A program made the position numbers and the translations under genes. A stretch of 64,000 bases of DNA from the NCBI GenBank assembly GCA_037951105.1, contig JBAMJV010005472.1:1-64000 (forward strand). The letters are read 5' to 3'. Below, in pieces: positions 11,311 through 22,146 of this stretch. The notes under the pieces were generated by a model, which made no database searches, was not told the origin of the DNA, and worked only from the letters and a program-made list of their open reading frames with translations. Origin of the DNA: Echinarachnius parma. Its lineage: Eukaryota; Echinodermata; Echinoidea; Clypeasteroida; Echinarachniidae. Each line of letters begins with the position of its first letter. The stretch's first letter is position 1.

Positions 11311-12542
11311 CTATGTGTGTGATCAAATTGTTTATCTTTTAAGTTTTTGTTCTTTGATAAACAATCAATGATCTACTTGTTGGTTCAACTTTATAGGCCA
11401 TAACATTAAATTTAAATTAAGCATAAAATCAATGTGGCATATATTTTTTAATTGGAGCAGAATTTTATTCTGCCAGAACTGGCCTCAAAATCCAATTTCT
11501 GTCGCTAAAACAATTGATGCACTAATGAATTCATTAATTAGGTACATGTATGGTATACAAAAAAGAAGCAAAATCAAGAGTCTGAAATACTATAGAATAA
11601 CTCAAGACAAGAGGTAGGATAGAAAGTGAGAGCACTGAAATATTTTGAACTATTTCATAAAATGGTAACCTTTATTCAGGATTATTTTGATTAAATTTAA
11701 TTGATGTGAACAAAACTGGTTGGCTGAAACGTGAACTCCTAAGGTATAACAAAGTGTTGACGTAAAATGACTGGTTTTAAATAACACTAAGTAATGAAAA
11801 CTCTTGATTCTACTACTAGACTGGATTATGTTTAGGTCATGCCCTTCTCTTGACAAAGAATGATTTGATGTTGGTAATTATTCTTAGATTATGTTCTTTT
11901 GAAACATTTATGAAATGATCAAGGCCCTGTGAAAGCGAGCGTGAAGATTGTGTACATATTTACATTGTGAGCTCTTTTATTTGACAAGAAGTTGGCATGT
12001 GTCAGTGTTGACGACTGCTGAGAAACTAATGAACTCTGGTAAGGTTACAGGGTTATTTATAGAACGTTTATTATTATTTTTGTGAATGTTCACTCATTAG
12101 ATCATATTTATTTCAGTTTCAGTTTCCCTATCAAATTGAACACATGGAATACACAAATACACAATGTTTCAACTTTCAAGAACCCTTTAACCATTGTTAT
12201 ATGTTATGTCCATTTATTTTGCCACTATTCTGCTTTAAATAAGCTCCATTTATTCTATTAATTAGAGCTTGGGATGTTCTTATGTTAAATGAAAACATAT
12301 TAATACTTCATGTTTTCAAAACTCTTTCAAGGAAAAATGAAAATGAAAGACTGTGAAAGTAAAATGTTACAAAATGAAATAAACTGATCCTGTTAACTTG
12401 TACTCATTACTATCTTCTTTCCTCATCTTTTTGCATCTTTTTGGTACATTTCTTTTCCAAAATCCAAATAATCATACAGTATTTGTTTATTCACATGTAC
12501 AGTACGTCAATTAGTATCATTATTTCCGTATTTGTTTTGCAG

Positions 12543-12638
12543 CCATGGGAAAGCACAGAGACACTCTCGATTCATTTGACTCGGCTGGATGGAAGCCTTG
12601 GATTCAACATAATTGGTGGAAGCGGGGCAAATCTGCAG
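12543..12638 (+). CDS. PDZRN3: PDZRN3/4-type ligase, exon 2 (start of first PDZ domain)
   Basis: 96 bases, 32 codons (residues 236-267), with AG|CC acceptor at 12542/12543 and CAG|GTAAGA donor at 12638/12639. Both boundaries are phase 0, so the exon joins exons 1 and 3 in frame. It encodes a linker (PWEST), the first PDZ strand (ETLSIHLTR) and the carboxylate-binding loop SLGFNIIGG, the PDZRN form of the GLGF loop that binds C-terminal peptide ligands. The following GANLQ begins the variable loop before strand three. The match in order and spacing to the first PDZ of vertebrate PDZRN3/PDZRN4 is what identifies this short exon. PDZ domains in this family link the ligase to membrane receptors; the specific partner here is not visible. 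Confidence 0.92.
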
Positions 12639-12686
12639 GTAAGAGGGTAGCAATTTGTCTAGTTGTTATTGATAAACTCTAGTTCT

Positions 12687-12812
12687 TAACCCATCTACGA
12701 CTGGTTCACAAAACACCCTGCATGGCTATGTTCTATGGAGGATGTTTGTTATGTCCATGTAAATCAAAGTTGAATAGTCTTGTATCGGTTATAACGGTTA
12801 ACCGATTCAGAA
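12687..12812. repeat. Short palindromic repeat, family P (diverged)
   Basis: Two partial units of the GACTGGTCC/CTATGGAGA palindromic family: TTAACCCATCTACGACTGGTT at the left, GTTAACCGATTCAGAACTGG at the right. It lies 48 bases past the exon 2 donor. Confidence 0.5.
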
Positions 12813-12865
12813 CTGGTCCTGGAAATGCCCAGGTTGGAATTATGGAAAATGCATTTCTGTCCTAA

Positions 12866-14117
12866 ATCAACGCTCGAAATTGGCGTAGGCCCGATGGCCC
12901 GGGGCCAGTAAAAGTTGCGGTCGGGCCAGTAAAAAAATGAAAATGCCAAAGTTTGGTGGCCCGATCGGGCCACCAAATGTTTAAACCATAAGAAGACAAC
13001 ATCAAGGAATATGAATCTCAAGTTTGACACCTCTTAAAAACACTTTAATTGTGATTTAAATATTTGCAAGAAATGAAAAGGACGGACATAAAAAGTCGCA
13101 AGCGCACTTGCGCTAGTTGAATTAATCCTTATTTATGCCTACAAATATGTGCTATTTCCTCATATGAACACTCTCCCTTGAATTATCTACTTCTTGCATG
13201 ATAAATCATGGTAAAATTAAACAACTTCCAGAGGTGTGTAATGACTAAAAGTAAAAGCATATGCTTATGCTGTTTTCTTAATTTCCCACACACCCCCTGG
13301 AAGCCTTTGCAACATGTAGAATATAAACATAGAACAACCAATCCACAGAGGGAGTATGTGTGCATACTAAGACCTATCAAAACACATGTCTAACTTTTCA
13401 CATTCATTCATATTGCAAAGTGCAGTGTGCTTGCCTTTGCGATACCGTCCGCGATACCGTCAATAAAGGGGAATAATTTCATCTTTCGGATCATTATTCA
13501 TATTTTTGAAGGTATTAGAAAGAATCATTTTTACAAGGTAGAGACTTGTGACTACTTGGAATTATTTTAGCTTGTAAAATAACAAAGATTTAAGTGATTT
13601 CATTTCCCGATTTGAAAAGTTAGACTTAGCTATGCTCAGTCCCATGTGTGTTTTTTTGTGTTGGAGATTTTATGGACCATAAAATAACAAAATCGTACAT
13701 GGAAAAGAGCTTAGTTTCATCAGTTGATGACTCTTAGATGAAACTGCTCGATTCTAGGTTTTGTTTTGTTTATTCAGTGATGGATTTCTTTAATGATGGT
13801 GGTAATTTTAACACATAACTTCCATAATTTACCAATTAATGACCAAGTAGTCATGACCATTGTTTTTCTTTGTTTGTAAATTTTATTTTCGGGCCACCAG
13901 AAAAAAAGATAATTTCGAGCATTGGAATACAGTAACAAATGAGGCTAAACATTGCCCAGTACCCTGAAACTATGAAAATGGTTATTGTTTTAATTTTACT
14001 TTTGTTTTTCCTTATTTTTTTCGGGCCAGTAGATTTTGGTTTCGGGCCACCAAAATTGGAAAAATACTAATTTTACTGGCCCGACCGGGCCACCAGCAAA
14101 AAAAGTTAATTTCGAGG
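12866..14117. mobile_element. GGGCCACCA/GGGCCAGT inverted-repeat element(s)
   Basis: The left end reads ACGCTCGAAATT at about 12868. Complementary ends recur as AATTTCGAGCAT near 13910 and AATTTCGAGGG near 14107. Near both ends lie the words GGGCCAGTA, GGTGGCCCGATCGGGCCACC and ACTGGCCCGACCGGGCCACC, giving local G:C palindromes. The interior (about 13000-13850) is AT-rich and non-coding. It may be one element of ~1.05 kb with a second partial copy attached. Related sequence with the same paired-motif design lies at 26178-26350 and 49416-49680. Class unknown. Confidence 0.55.
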
Positions 14118-14143
14118 GTTGCCTAAATAAACAGTATTGAATG

Positions 14144-14256
14144 GGTTAACCCTTTTCCTAGGTGAACCTGGTAGCCAACCCCTTGACTACGGGAACCATG
14201 TTGGGTTGTGTACAAAGTCTATGGGGATTTCACAAACTCAAAGGGAACATGTTAAC
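14144..14256. repeat. Short palindromic repeat, family Q
   Basis: A ~110 bp unit bounded by GGTTAACCC and GTTAACC with a core TTGTGTACAAAGTCTATGGG and CTACGGGAACC. An opposite-orientation copy lies at 14352-14432; others at 33163-33240, 42760-42840, 45909-45992 and 63662-63755. Confidence 0.75.
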
Positions 14257-14351
14257 CTATGGAAATGTTCATATCTAGGCATTAATCAGTTAATGTCCTC
14301 TGTGTTTTACATGTACATCCTTTTCACTCCTTGATTGGCGATACCATGTTA

Positions 14352-14432
14352 TTAACCCGTTCCCTTTGAAATTTTGAAATCTCCATAGACTTTGTACACA
14401 ACCCACTCGGGTTCCCGTAGTCAAGGGGTTAA
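14352..14432. repeat. Short palindromic repeat, family Q (inverted copy)
   Basis: It starts TTAACCCGTTCCCTTTGAAA and ends GTAGTCAAGGGGTTAA around the core CCATAGACTTTGTACACA. It is the inverse of the unit at 14144-14256, so the two can pair across 95 bases. Confidence 0.75.
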
Positions 14433-17400
14433 TTCATGATATGCTAGATTATTATGTACGTAAACAAAGGGTTAATGTGGAATCTCAGGTCACTGTCATC
14501 GTGCCATATTTCTTCCAATTTCTTCAAGAAGTTTAGTAACATGACTAACATCTGTAAGTCATTATACGCATTATGAGTGACTCACACTGCGATGTCTGAG
14601 GAGAGTTATTATGTACGTATCATGTATGGCATGTATTAGAAAGTATGAGGAAAATGAGATACCATATCTAGCATTTGATGGGACTCATGGTTTTACTCCT
14701 GCTTCCATGGTTTTAATGAACACTTTATAACTGACATTGTAAATTTTTAACTTACTGACTATCTATTCAGTATTCTTCTTTTGAAGGTTCACAGAAAAAT
14801 GGTTAGAGGGAATACCAAAATAAAACAAATTATGTTACTACAGTGCTATAATCAGACGCAACTTAGCAATGTAGGGATGGTTGTATGTATCATTATGAGA
14901 TTTGATGGGAATGTTTTGTCAAAGATGTCTTATATATCTGTGAGATATGCAGAGTGGAGCCAAATCTACCTTGGTTCATCTATTCTTGGGATTTAATCTG
15001 TTTTTAACTGTTTGCCACTGAAAGCAACCAAATTTAATAGTTTGCCAGCTTTCTTTTGAAATGATGAAGATACCCTCTTGAACAGCGGGAAGGTGATCAT
15101 AGGAACAGCTCAGTGGCAACACTTAGAGCAGATTAACGGACCAATAACAGCTACAAATCAGCATATAGCTGAAATCATGGCGCTGTAATTGTTGAGAATG
15201 AGACCTCTGTTATTGAGAACAGTCCAAAGAGATCCGCAGGAATTTAGTGCCCCCATTTCGGTGAAAAGAGCCGAGTCGCACTGACAAAGGGGGGCGCACA
15301 AAGGTTAGCATTGGGAGGCTGGGGTGTTTTGTGGGGGGAGATAATGGGTGTAATTCGGGTCATTGTGGGTGCATTCCTGCATCAAGATGCACCCTTTCAT
15401 ACGAGAAGTGGGGGCTGAATCAGAGAAAATTGTGTCTGGTGCCAGATGGAGTTCAGCTGAACTTAATTCTATATTTCTCTCCTTTTTAGGGGAAACAACA
15501 ATGTATATTATATCCAAAGTGAGATGTTATGATATATCCATGTATAGATCATTTGAAAACTACTTAACTAGGGAATTTAAGATCCATTTAAATGATACGG
15601 TTGTTAATAACAACTGTTATATGTTGATACAAGTTATTACTCATGCATTGATGCATTTTGTGCAAACATGCTCAAGTATGGTACCATTTTGAAGCTATCC
15701 AGTCAAAACACAATCAATTGTACAGACATTTGTACTCTTCCAGTCTGTCTGGTTTACAGAATTTTTGTTTTGTTAGAACTACAATTTTCTTGCAAGTTAC
15801 ACATGATCCACTAATGTAATCAAGAAGAAAGTTATTTACTAGAAAATATATTGTATTGAAAAAACATAGTAGTTCGGATGTAGCACTTTTTATTTTCCAT
15901 TTGAGTATACTCTCATAAGTTATTCAAATAAAAATGTATTTGTATCAGGGATACATATCCTATACAGCCATGAGAGTATTTGGGGAGATTTTAGTACAAA
16001 TGAAACTGAATGGGCCCGGCCATCAGATGGGATTTGTTTGAATAGAAAGCTACTTCATAAATGAGCAGATGATCCGTAGATATATATATATATTTCGTAC
16101 AGGTAATTGTGTACTATGACTCAGTGAAGTGAACATTCAATTGGCTTGGTACTATACAAAATCTGTGACAAGTTTGATACAATTTCATCAATTTGCGTAA
16201 GATCTACATGCATGTTGAAAATGTAGTGTAGGATTTTTTCATATACGGGTATATACATTTTATTTCTTGAAAATCATCAAAACTTGAATGATTGATAACA
16301 GTTTTACAGGTTTTGATTTTAATTATAGCTATTTGTTTGCAGTCATTTCATGACATAGTTAATTCTGAAAAACAGATTATTTGTTAATTTCAAAAAATGT
16401 ATACCATTATGATTAGCTACCAAGCACCAAACATATTTTCCATTAGTCAGGACAATTTTGATGATGAAACTATTTAATCATATTGTTATAGATCAAATGT
16501 GCACCATTTTAAAAATGATTTCTATGTAGTGCCAATGACAGTTTCTAGTATCCAGTCTGATGAAAATGATGAAAACTATGAAACTTCTCCTACATATTGT
16601 CGAACACATTTTCCATTAATTTTCATGGATAGATATCTGTTCGATGGTGGTATATATTCATTGATGTATCCTGTTTCCAAATTTTAACAAATCTTGTTAA
16701 TATAGTGCTGAACACTTCTGATGCAGTGAAACTTGAATCCACTGTATCGATATACGTTCCCCCATCAACTTAGATACCGGGTACATCAAAACTCAGAAGT
16801 ATCGCCCCTGGGTCCTGTCCAAATTCATCTGGGCGGGGGTATCGTTGTCATCTCCAAAATCTCTAAAGGGAAGATGACAGTATGTAATTGAGAAGGATGG
16901 CAGGGATTAAAAGAACCGACACTGGGCATTTTGGTGTGTTTTTTTTGTCTCCCCTGTTTCTTTATTCATTACATGATGAATTTTCTTGCCCGAGAGAGTG
17001 CAAACAATTCAAGTTCTTGAATATTTTGAGAGGAGAGATTATGCAAATTTAGCAACCCGTTGCTGACAGCTGTTTCTATCTTTCTGTAGGGCATGTAAAT
17101 GAAGTAATCCCTTTTTTTACGCTGGAATTCTTCTCAAAGTTTTATTTCTATAATAAATGTATTTTAGATGAAATGAGAGAAGATTTGTTTTAACTCTCAT
17201 TTAACGATCTATAGGCATATCAATGTCTTCTTATTTTCAGAAATTAAAAGGTTGTTCATTTTGGTGATGACTCACTCCAAAAGGACACTTCTTTCTTGCA
17301 AACCAAGTTTTTTTTTTTTTTTTACAAATTATATACTTGATTGATCAATCATCATTATGAAAGACAAAATGCAATATATTAATTAGATATTTAAGTGTTT

Positions 17401-17920
17401 GATTTTTAAAATATGAATCAGATTTTGTATAATCTTATAATTTTCGTAGAAAAGGTACGAGTTATTAAATAAAAGTAGTCTCCGCAATATGATAAGTTCT
17501 TGATATGCATTTTGTTTGTATACTGTACCCACACAGAAAAATGGGACATTATTAAATTTTACTCTATACTCTATACTATCAATATAATATCAATAGTCTG
17601 CCAACTGTGCAAAAATTGCTTATAAATTGATAGATTGAGTCTAGATTAGAAGACTAACCTGAAGTGTTGGTACACCACATGTGATGTATGTAAGCACTAT
17701 GTAAGCCCCTATATTTATATGTACATTGGTGTCCAAATATGGAAATGTACCTACATATGGGACTAAAGCCCAAATGCATACAGTGCGTGAGTAGGCTTAT
17801 GCAAGAGAATAAAGATTTGTAAAATGTTACATGGGTTTGGAGATGTTTCCATACATCATGTATTTCAAGTGTTTGTAGATGCTTGTTGATGGACATTCAG
17901 ATTTTAGTCCCTTCATTTTT

Positions 17921-18840
17921 ATGCCTCCGCCAACGAAGTGGCCGGAGGCATTGGCCCGGATTCACAAAACAGGTTTGTAGGAGGTTTGTACAAACCATGG
18001 TTTATCCATGGTCTAAATCTATGGAGTGCCATTTGTAAACTGATGGTGTAAACTCCTTACTTGTTAACAATGTTGATGGTACACATAATTTACAAAATGC
18101 ACCAAATAAATGTTTTTCTTCTCATATGGTGAAATTTGCTGGTTATCATTATAAATTATAAATTGTTGTACTTGTATACGAGCAGCACTCCATAGATATA
18201 GACCATGGATCATAAACCATGGTTTGTACAAACCTCCTACAAACCTGCTTTGTGAATCCGGGCCATTATGTTTTTGGGTTGTCCGTCCGTCCGTGGGTAC
18301 GTCCCGTTTTCGTTCTTGCGATATCTCAAGAACCGGTTGACGGATCAACTTCAAACTTGGTATGAGTGTACATATTGGGGTGACAATGATCTGCTTAGAT
18401 TTTGGGGGTCATGAGGTCAAAGGTCAAGGTCACAGAGCACAATATACATGTATGTGCAAAAATAGCTTGTAATAGCAAGATTTCAATCAAACTTGGTACC
18501 TGAATGTATCTTAGGGAGCCAATGTACATGTAGCCATATCATTTGGGGGTCATGAGGTCAAAGTTCAAGGGCACATAATTCATATGCGAAATAGCTTGTG
18601 ATTGTAAAAGCTCAATAAATGAATGTCAGATTTCAATCAACTTGGTAATGGTACCTGAATGTTAGGGAGCTGATGTAGCAACACAATTTTGGGGTCATAA
18701 GGTCAAGGTCACATGACTCATTATGTGCAAAAATAGCTCGTAATTGTGATATCTCAAAATCTGGATGATGATTAACCATCAAAATAGAGTTTACAGAATT
18801 ATAATTCAGTGTTGTTTATTTCGTGTGATAGCGGAGGCAT
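17921..18840. mobile_element. GCCTCCGC-ended element with internal modules
   Basis: It is bounded by a perfect 10 bp inverted repeat, ATGCCTCCGC (17921-17930) and GCGGAGGCAT (18831-18840). The body has a GTCCGTCCGTCC segment, a block reading CAAGAACCGGTTGACGGATC, and three diverged ~150 bp modules each carrying GGGGTCATGAGGTCAAAG or a variant (near 18404, 18545, 18691). A 312 bp foldback interrupts it at 17953-18264. I have seen this kind of ending in repeats of several marine invertebrates, but its class is not established from the sequence. Confidence 0.65.
17953..18264. mobile_element. 312 bp foldback inserted in the 17921-18840 element
   Basis: The two arms of about 78 bases (17953-18030 and 18185-18264) are near-perfect complements, starting GGCCCGGATTCACAAAA and ending TTTGTGAATCCGGGCC. 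ATT lies at both outer edges (17950-17952, 18265-18267) and looks like a 3 bp target duplication. The arms include AGGTTTGTAGGAGGTTTGTA and ACCATGGTTTA. The loop is AT-rich and non-coding. It splits the host element just after its first 32 bases. Confidence 0.85.
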
Positions 18841-20151
18841 CATTTCAACTGCACGCAGTCGAAGATCCATCTAGTTTTAAAATATATTCGTTCTCAAGTT
18901 TGAATTGAATCAAACTTATATGGTTGATAAGACACAATATGTATAAAATTGAAAGAAAGATACATGTTTAGTGTATAAGTCTAGACAAAAAGATTATGTT
19001 GTGCAGCAGAACATCACAGTTTAGTATTCCCGCTGAAGTAAGCAAGCATAAAATTTCAGCTTCTCAGAAACTCCAAATTCAAATTCCGTGACAGAAGTCT
19101 CGGGAGATTATTAGCGCAGGTGTAAGGAATCCATCACGTATAGTGCTGCCGAGAGTTTAACCCATTTGGGACTGGGTCTGACACCCAGACTACTTGGACT
19201 GAGATCCATAGATAAAGAATGTAATAGTAATATACCAACATCATACAGTCTTGATAGGGTTAATAGAGAACTTCTTATGATAACATTTTTCTGCCAAGTG
19301 ATTTTGATCTGCAAGAGACATGTGTTGTATTTGAATGACTGACAGTGATTAATAGTGCCCAGTGACAAAACTTATCTCCCCAGATTTTAGCCAGTGAGAC
19401 TTCATTTCAAAGTTAGTTCAAGATCTTTTGGAGCAGGTGCACACAAGTAGGCTTATACATGTAGCTGGTAAAAAGGGGGACGTAATATATATATTGTATT
19501 TGTAATCTATAGATATATACATATACATATATACATATATTATGTATATTATAGAATTGTTACATGATGAGATGTTCCTTGGACTTGGGGGTACACTATT
19601 TCAGATATGGGGTCTATGGAGGATACACCAACATTTTTTGTAATTAGTCTTGGGGCAGGATAGCCCACTATAGTTCATATATTTAAAATAATCCATTGCA
19701 TACTATTGAACTATGTTTACAAATGAAATTTACCAATAAACTAGAAACTATTTTTTGTTTTCAAAGTGGATACCCTTTTCTACAATACATGTATTATTGG
19801 AGACACACTATCCAGGAGTAAGACTTGGAACAACCTAGAACCTCCTTGGAACAACTTTGGCACTGAGACAAACAGGAGCTAGACTAAATTGGACCTGGCA
19901 TATGGCATGGAAAGGTCAGGGCTCCTGGACCAAGAAATAGTTGCTTCAATTCCCCAAGAAAGTATCAGATGTTATGATTGATTTTTGTTTAAATTCCTAT
20001 TTCAATGCTTTTCCTTGAACAAAATTCCAGTGGTAATTTACATTCCACTGTGTTCCTGTGTTTGGGAGATATGCTGGAGTCTCAAGCAGCAGGTCAAATA
20101 AAGAAGGGAACGAAAGATTTGTATAAAATATTTTATGAAAAACAAAGCACT

Positions 20152-20246
20152 ATTAACCCATTCAGCCTCGGGACTGGTTCTGAAAATAATTGGGCTAAGG
20201 TCTATGGAGAATACATGTTGTAGCAAAATCAATCAGCCCTGAACGT
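20152..20246. repeat. Short palindromic repeat, family P
   Basis: It opens TTAACCCATTCAGCCTCGGG, has the core GGTCTATGGAGAATACATGT and closes with ATCAGCCCTGAACG, complementary to the opening. Same family as 21391-21513 and 53571-53661. Confidence 0.75.
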
Positions 20247-20726
20247 GAAATACCCACATCAAGGCAGTACGTTGGCTGAAGTGTATACAGCAAGGAGTTC
20301 CACACAATAGAGAACTTGTGTTGTGTTGGTAATGGTCTTAATTAGGCGTGAAGGATAAATCATTTACAAAATATTTACCTGAAGAAGTAAAAGCATAGAG
20401 GTCGAATACCTGAGTTATATTTCATTCATTATGTTTTTAATTTAACACATATTTTCTTTCAACCCATGAATTTGAAAACGATCTAACTGCAGCTTTGTAC
20501 ACCATGTATGCGTGTATATTGTGATATTGAAGTATTTCTGTATCCAGCCACAATGCAGTAAATCATGCAGGGAAGCAGGCAAAATGGAAGCATTGTTGTT
20601 ACAAGAGGTCAGAACTGTCCAGCGCATGGACTTGGGACCATTAACCATTAGGCCATTATTCTGTTGCGGTCAACCATTACATGTACACCAAACATAGGGC
20701 CCCTTTCAGATCTAGAAGGTGGAGTA

Positions 20727-21045
20727 CTGGGGGTGTTTCACAAAGATTTTAAGTTGAACTTACCTCTAAGTTGGAGCTAACAATTAAGGAAAGCTGTTAG
20801 TTTCTTTGTAAGATTGTTGAAACAGTTCATTATAAAAGACATACCTTTTGATACACGTAATCAGTAATATGAAGCAGTTGATATGATATTGAAGTAATCA
20901 ATATGAATTTTAGTTGGAAGCCTGAAACATTTAATTGTTTTTTGCTTTTGAATATATGTTTTATTCCGAAGAGTACATGTGGCTTACCATCATTTTAACA
21001 TACTTTATTAGTCAAACCTTTGAATTTAGGTCTTTGGGTGGAGTT
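20727..21045. mobile_element. Degenerate foldback, TTTCACAAAGAT family
   Basis: The left arm GGGTGTTTCACAAAGATTTT followed by AAGTTGAACTTA matches the cleaner copies at 40058-40356 and 48642-48953. The right arm (near 20980-21040) is strongly decayed. Non-coding. Confidence 0.55.
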
Positions 21046-21390
21046 AGGGTTACTAGATGTGAAATGGTATTATATGCTGGAACTGGGTCTGTACTGTATC
21101 CCTCTTTCATCCGTGCTATATAAACATAGCCTGCCAAGGAATGCCTCAAGATGATAGATATGCAGATGGGGATGGGGGGCTTGCTTTCTATCTCCTCAGC
21201 TAGCTTTGTCCCCCTGCTTGTATCTTTGTCCAGGTCTTGAGAAAATATGCATTTATAACTGTCCTGAAGATTGTCTCTTGTTTTTGTTCTCTGTCTTTGT
21301 CTCTTTCTCTCCATAATTCTTTAGTATTCTTCCCTTTCGACCCTGTGTCCTAGCCATCTTCCTTGTTTCATATTCCTGTTATTCCAGTTG

Positions 21391-21513
21391 GTTAACCAGT
21401 TCAGGACTGGTCCCCTGCAAATACGCGGGCAGAACTGCTCCAACCTCTCTGGTCTACATGTATCTATGGAGATTGCATGTTATACAAAATCCATCAGTCT
21501 TCAATGGGTTAAT
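21391..21513. repeat. Short palindromic repeat, family P
   Basis: It begins GGTTAACCAGTTCAGGACTG, carries ATGTATCTATGGAGATTGCA and ends CAGTCTTCAATGGGTTAA. The ends pair, giving a ~120 nt hairpin. Confidence 0.75.
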
Positions 21514-21969
21514 TTCATCATGTATCTCTTCCTAGCTATTTCCTCCCCTTTTTAAATCTTTCAGTTACTCATCATTATTTTGTATAAACATTGACAAAAA
21601 GATTGAAGGGACAATTAAATTCCTTTTGTATCCTGGGCAGTCTCCATAGGCCCTAGTCCTTAGCCTGCACTTCCATTCCCTTTAAAATATCATCCATACA
21701 TGTACTTGTACCTTGCCCCTGTTCTGTAACCATGTCATCTTCAATTATCTCCTCCACACTTCCACCCATCAGGACTGACTGTCTTCCTCATCTCATCTCA
21801 CTTTCTCTCTTTGTCTTCTGCCGCCTCCCGATAATCAACCCAGTATCTGCTCCCTGTAGTACTGTACTGTACATGTGTATGGTTACTTGTAATTGTTCTT
21901 TTTATTTCTCTTTTGTTCAATATTTTCAGAGAGTACATGTATGTTCCAGAGAAAAAATACACGGATGCT

Positions 21970-22115
21970 CAGGGTGAATTAGCCCCCAAAATACCCCAAA
22001 AAGCCCCCGAAAATCATAAAAGAGCCTCTGTAAATTTGCATAGAATTCAATGCAAAACAAATTTTAGAGCGCTATTTTTATTCAGGCAAGCTTGAAAAGT
22101 AGCCCCCAACATTGT
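21970..22115. repeat. ~150 bp AGCCCCCAAAAT repeat
   Basis: Contains AGCCCCCAAAATACC, AGAGCCTCTGTAAATTTGCA, CAAAACAAATTTTAGAGCGC and CAGGCAAGCTTGAAAAG. An inverted, diverged copy occurs at 24025-24187 (TTTTCAAGCTTGCCTACATG, AATTTATGGAGGCTC, GGGGCGAATTTGCCCTGAAC). The pair flanks the Tc1 element 2 kb apart, and a weaker relative may be at 57040-57110. Class unknown. Confidence 0.6.
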
Positions 22116-22146
22116 AATGTTTTCCCTGGTACATGTACATGACATA

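Larger units (their letters stand above)
8734..12542 (+). other. Intron 1 of the PDZRN gene (3.8 kb)
   Basis: GT-AG intron, phase 0: donor GTGAGA at 8734, acceptor TTTGTTTTGCAG ending at 12542 after a T-rich tract. It contains a 27-base poly-G run (8807-8833), TG microsatellites (9137-9156, about 11281-11325), a purine-rich GA segment (about 10160-10280) and one TTAA-type element (10725-11096). A stretch of complex, moderately GC sequence at about 9540-10040 is not explained by repeats I recognise. I see no additional exon. Confidence 0.85.
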
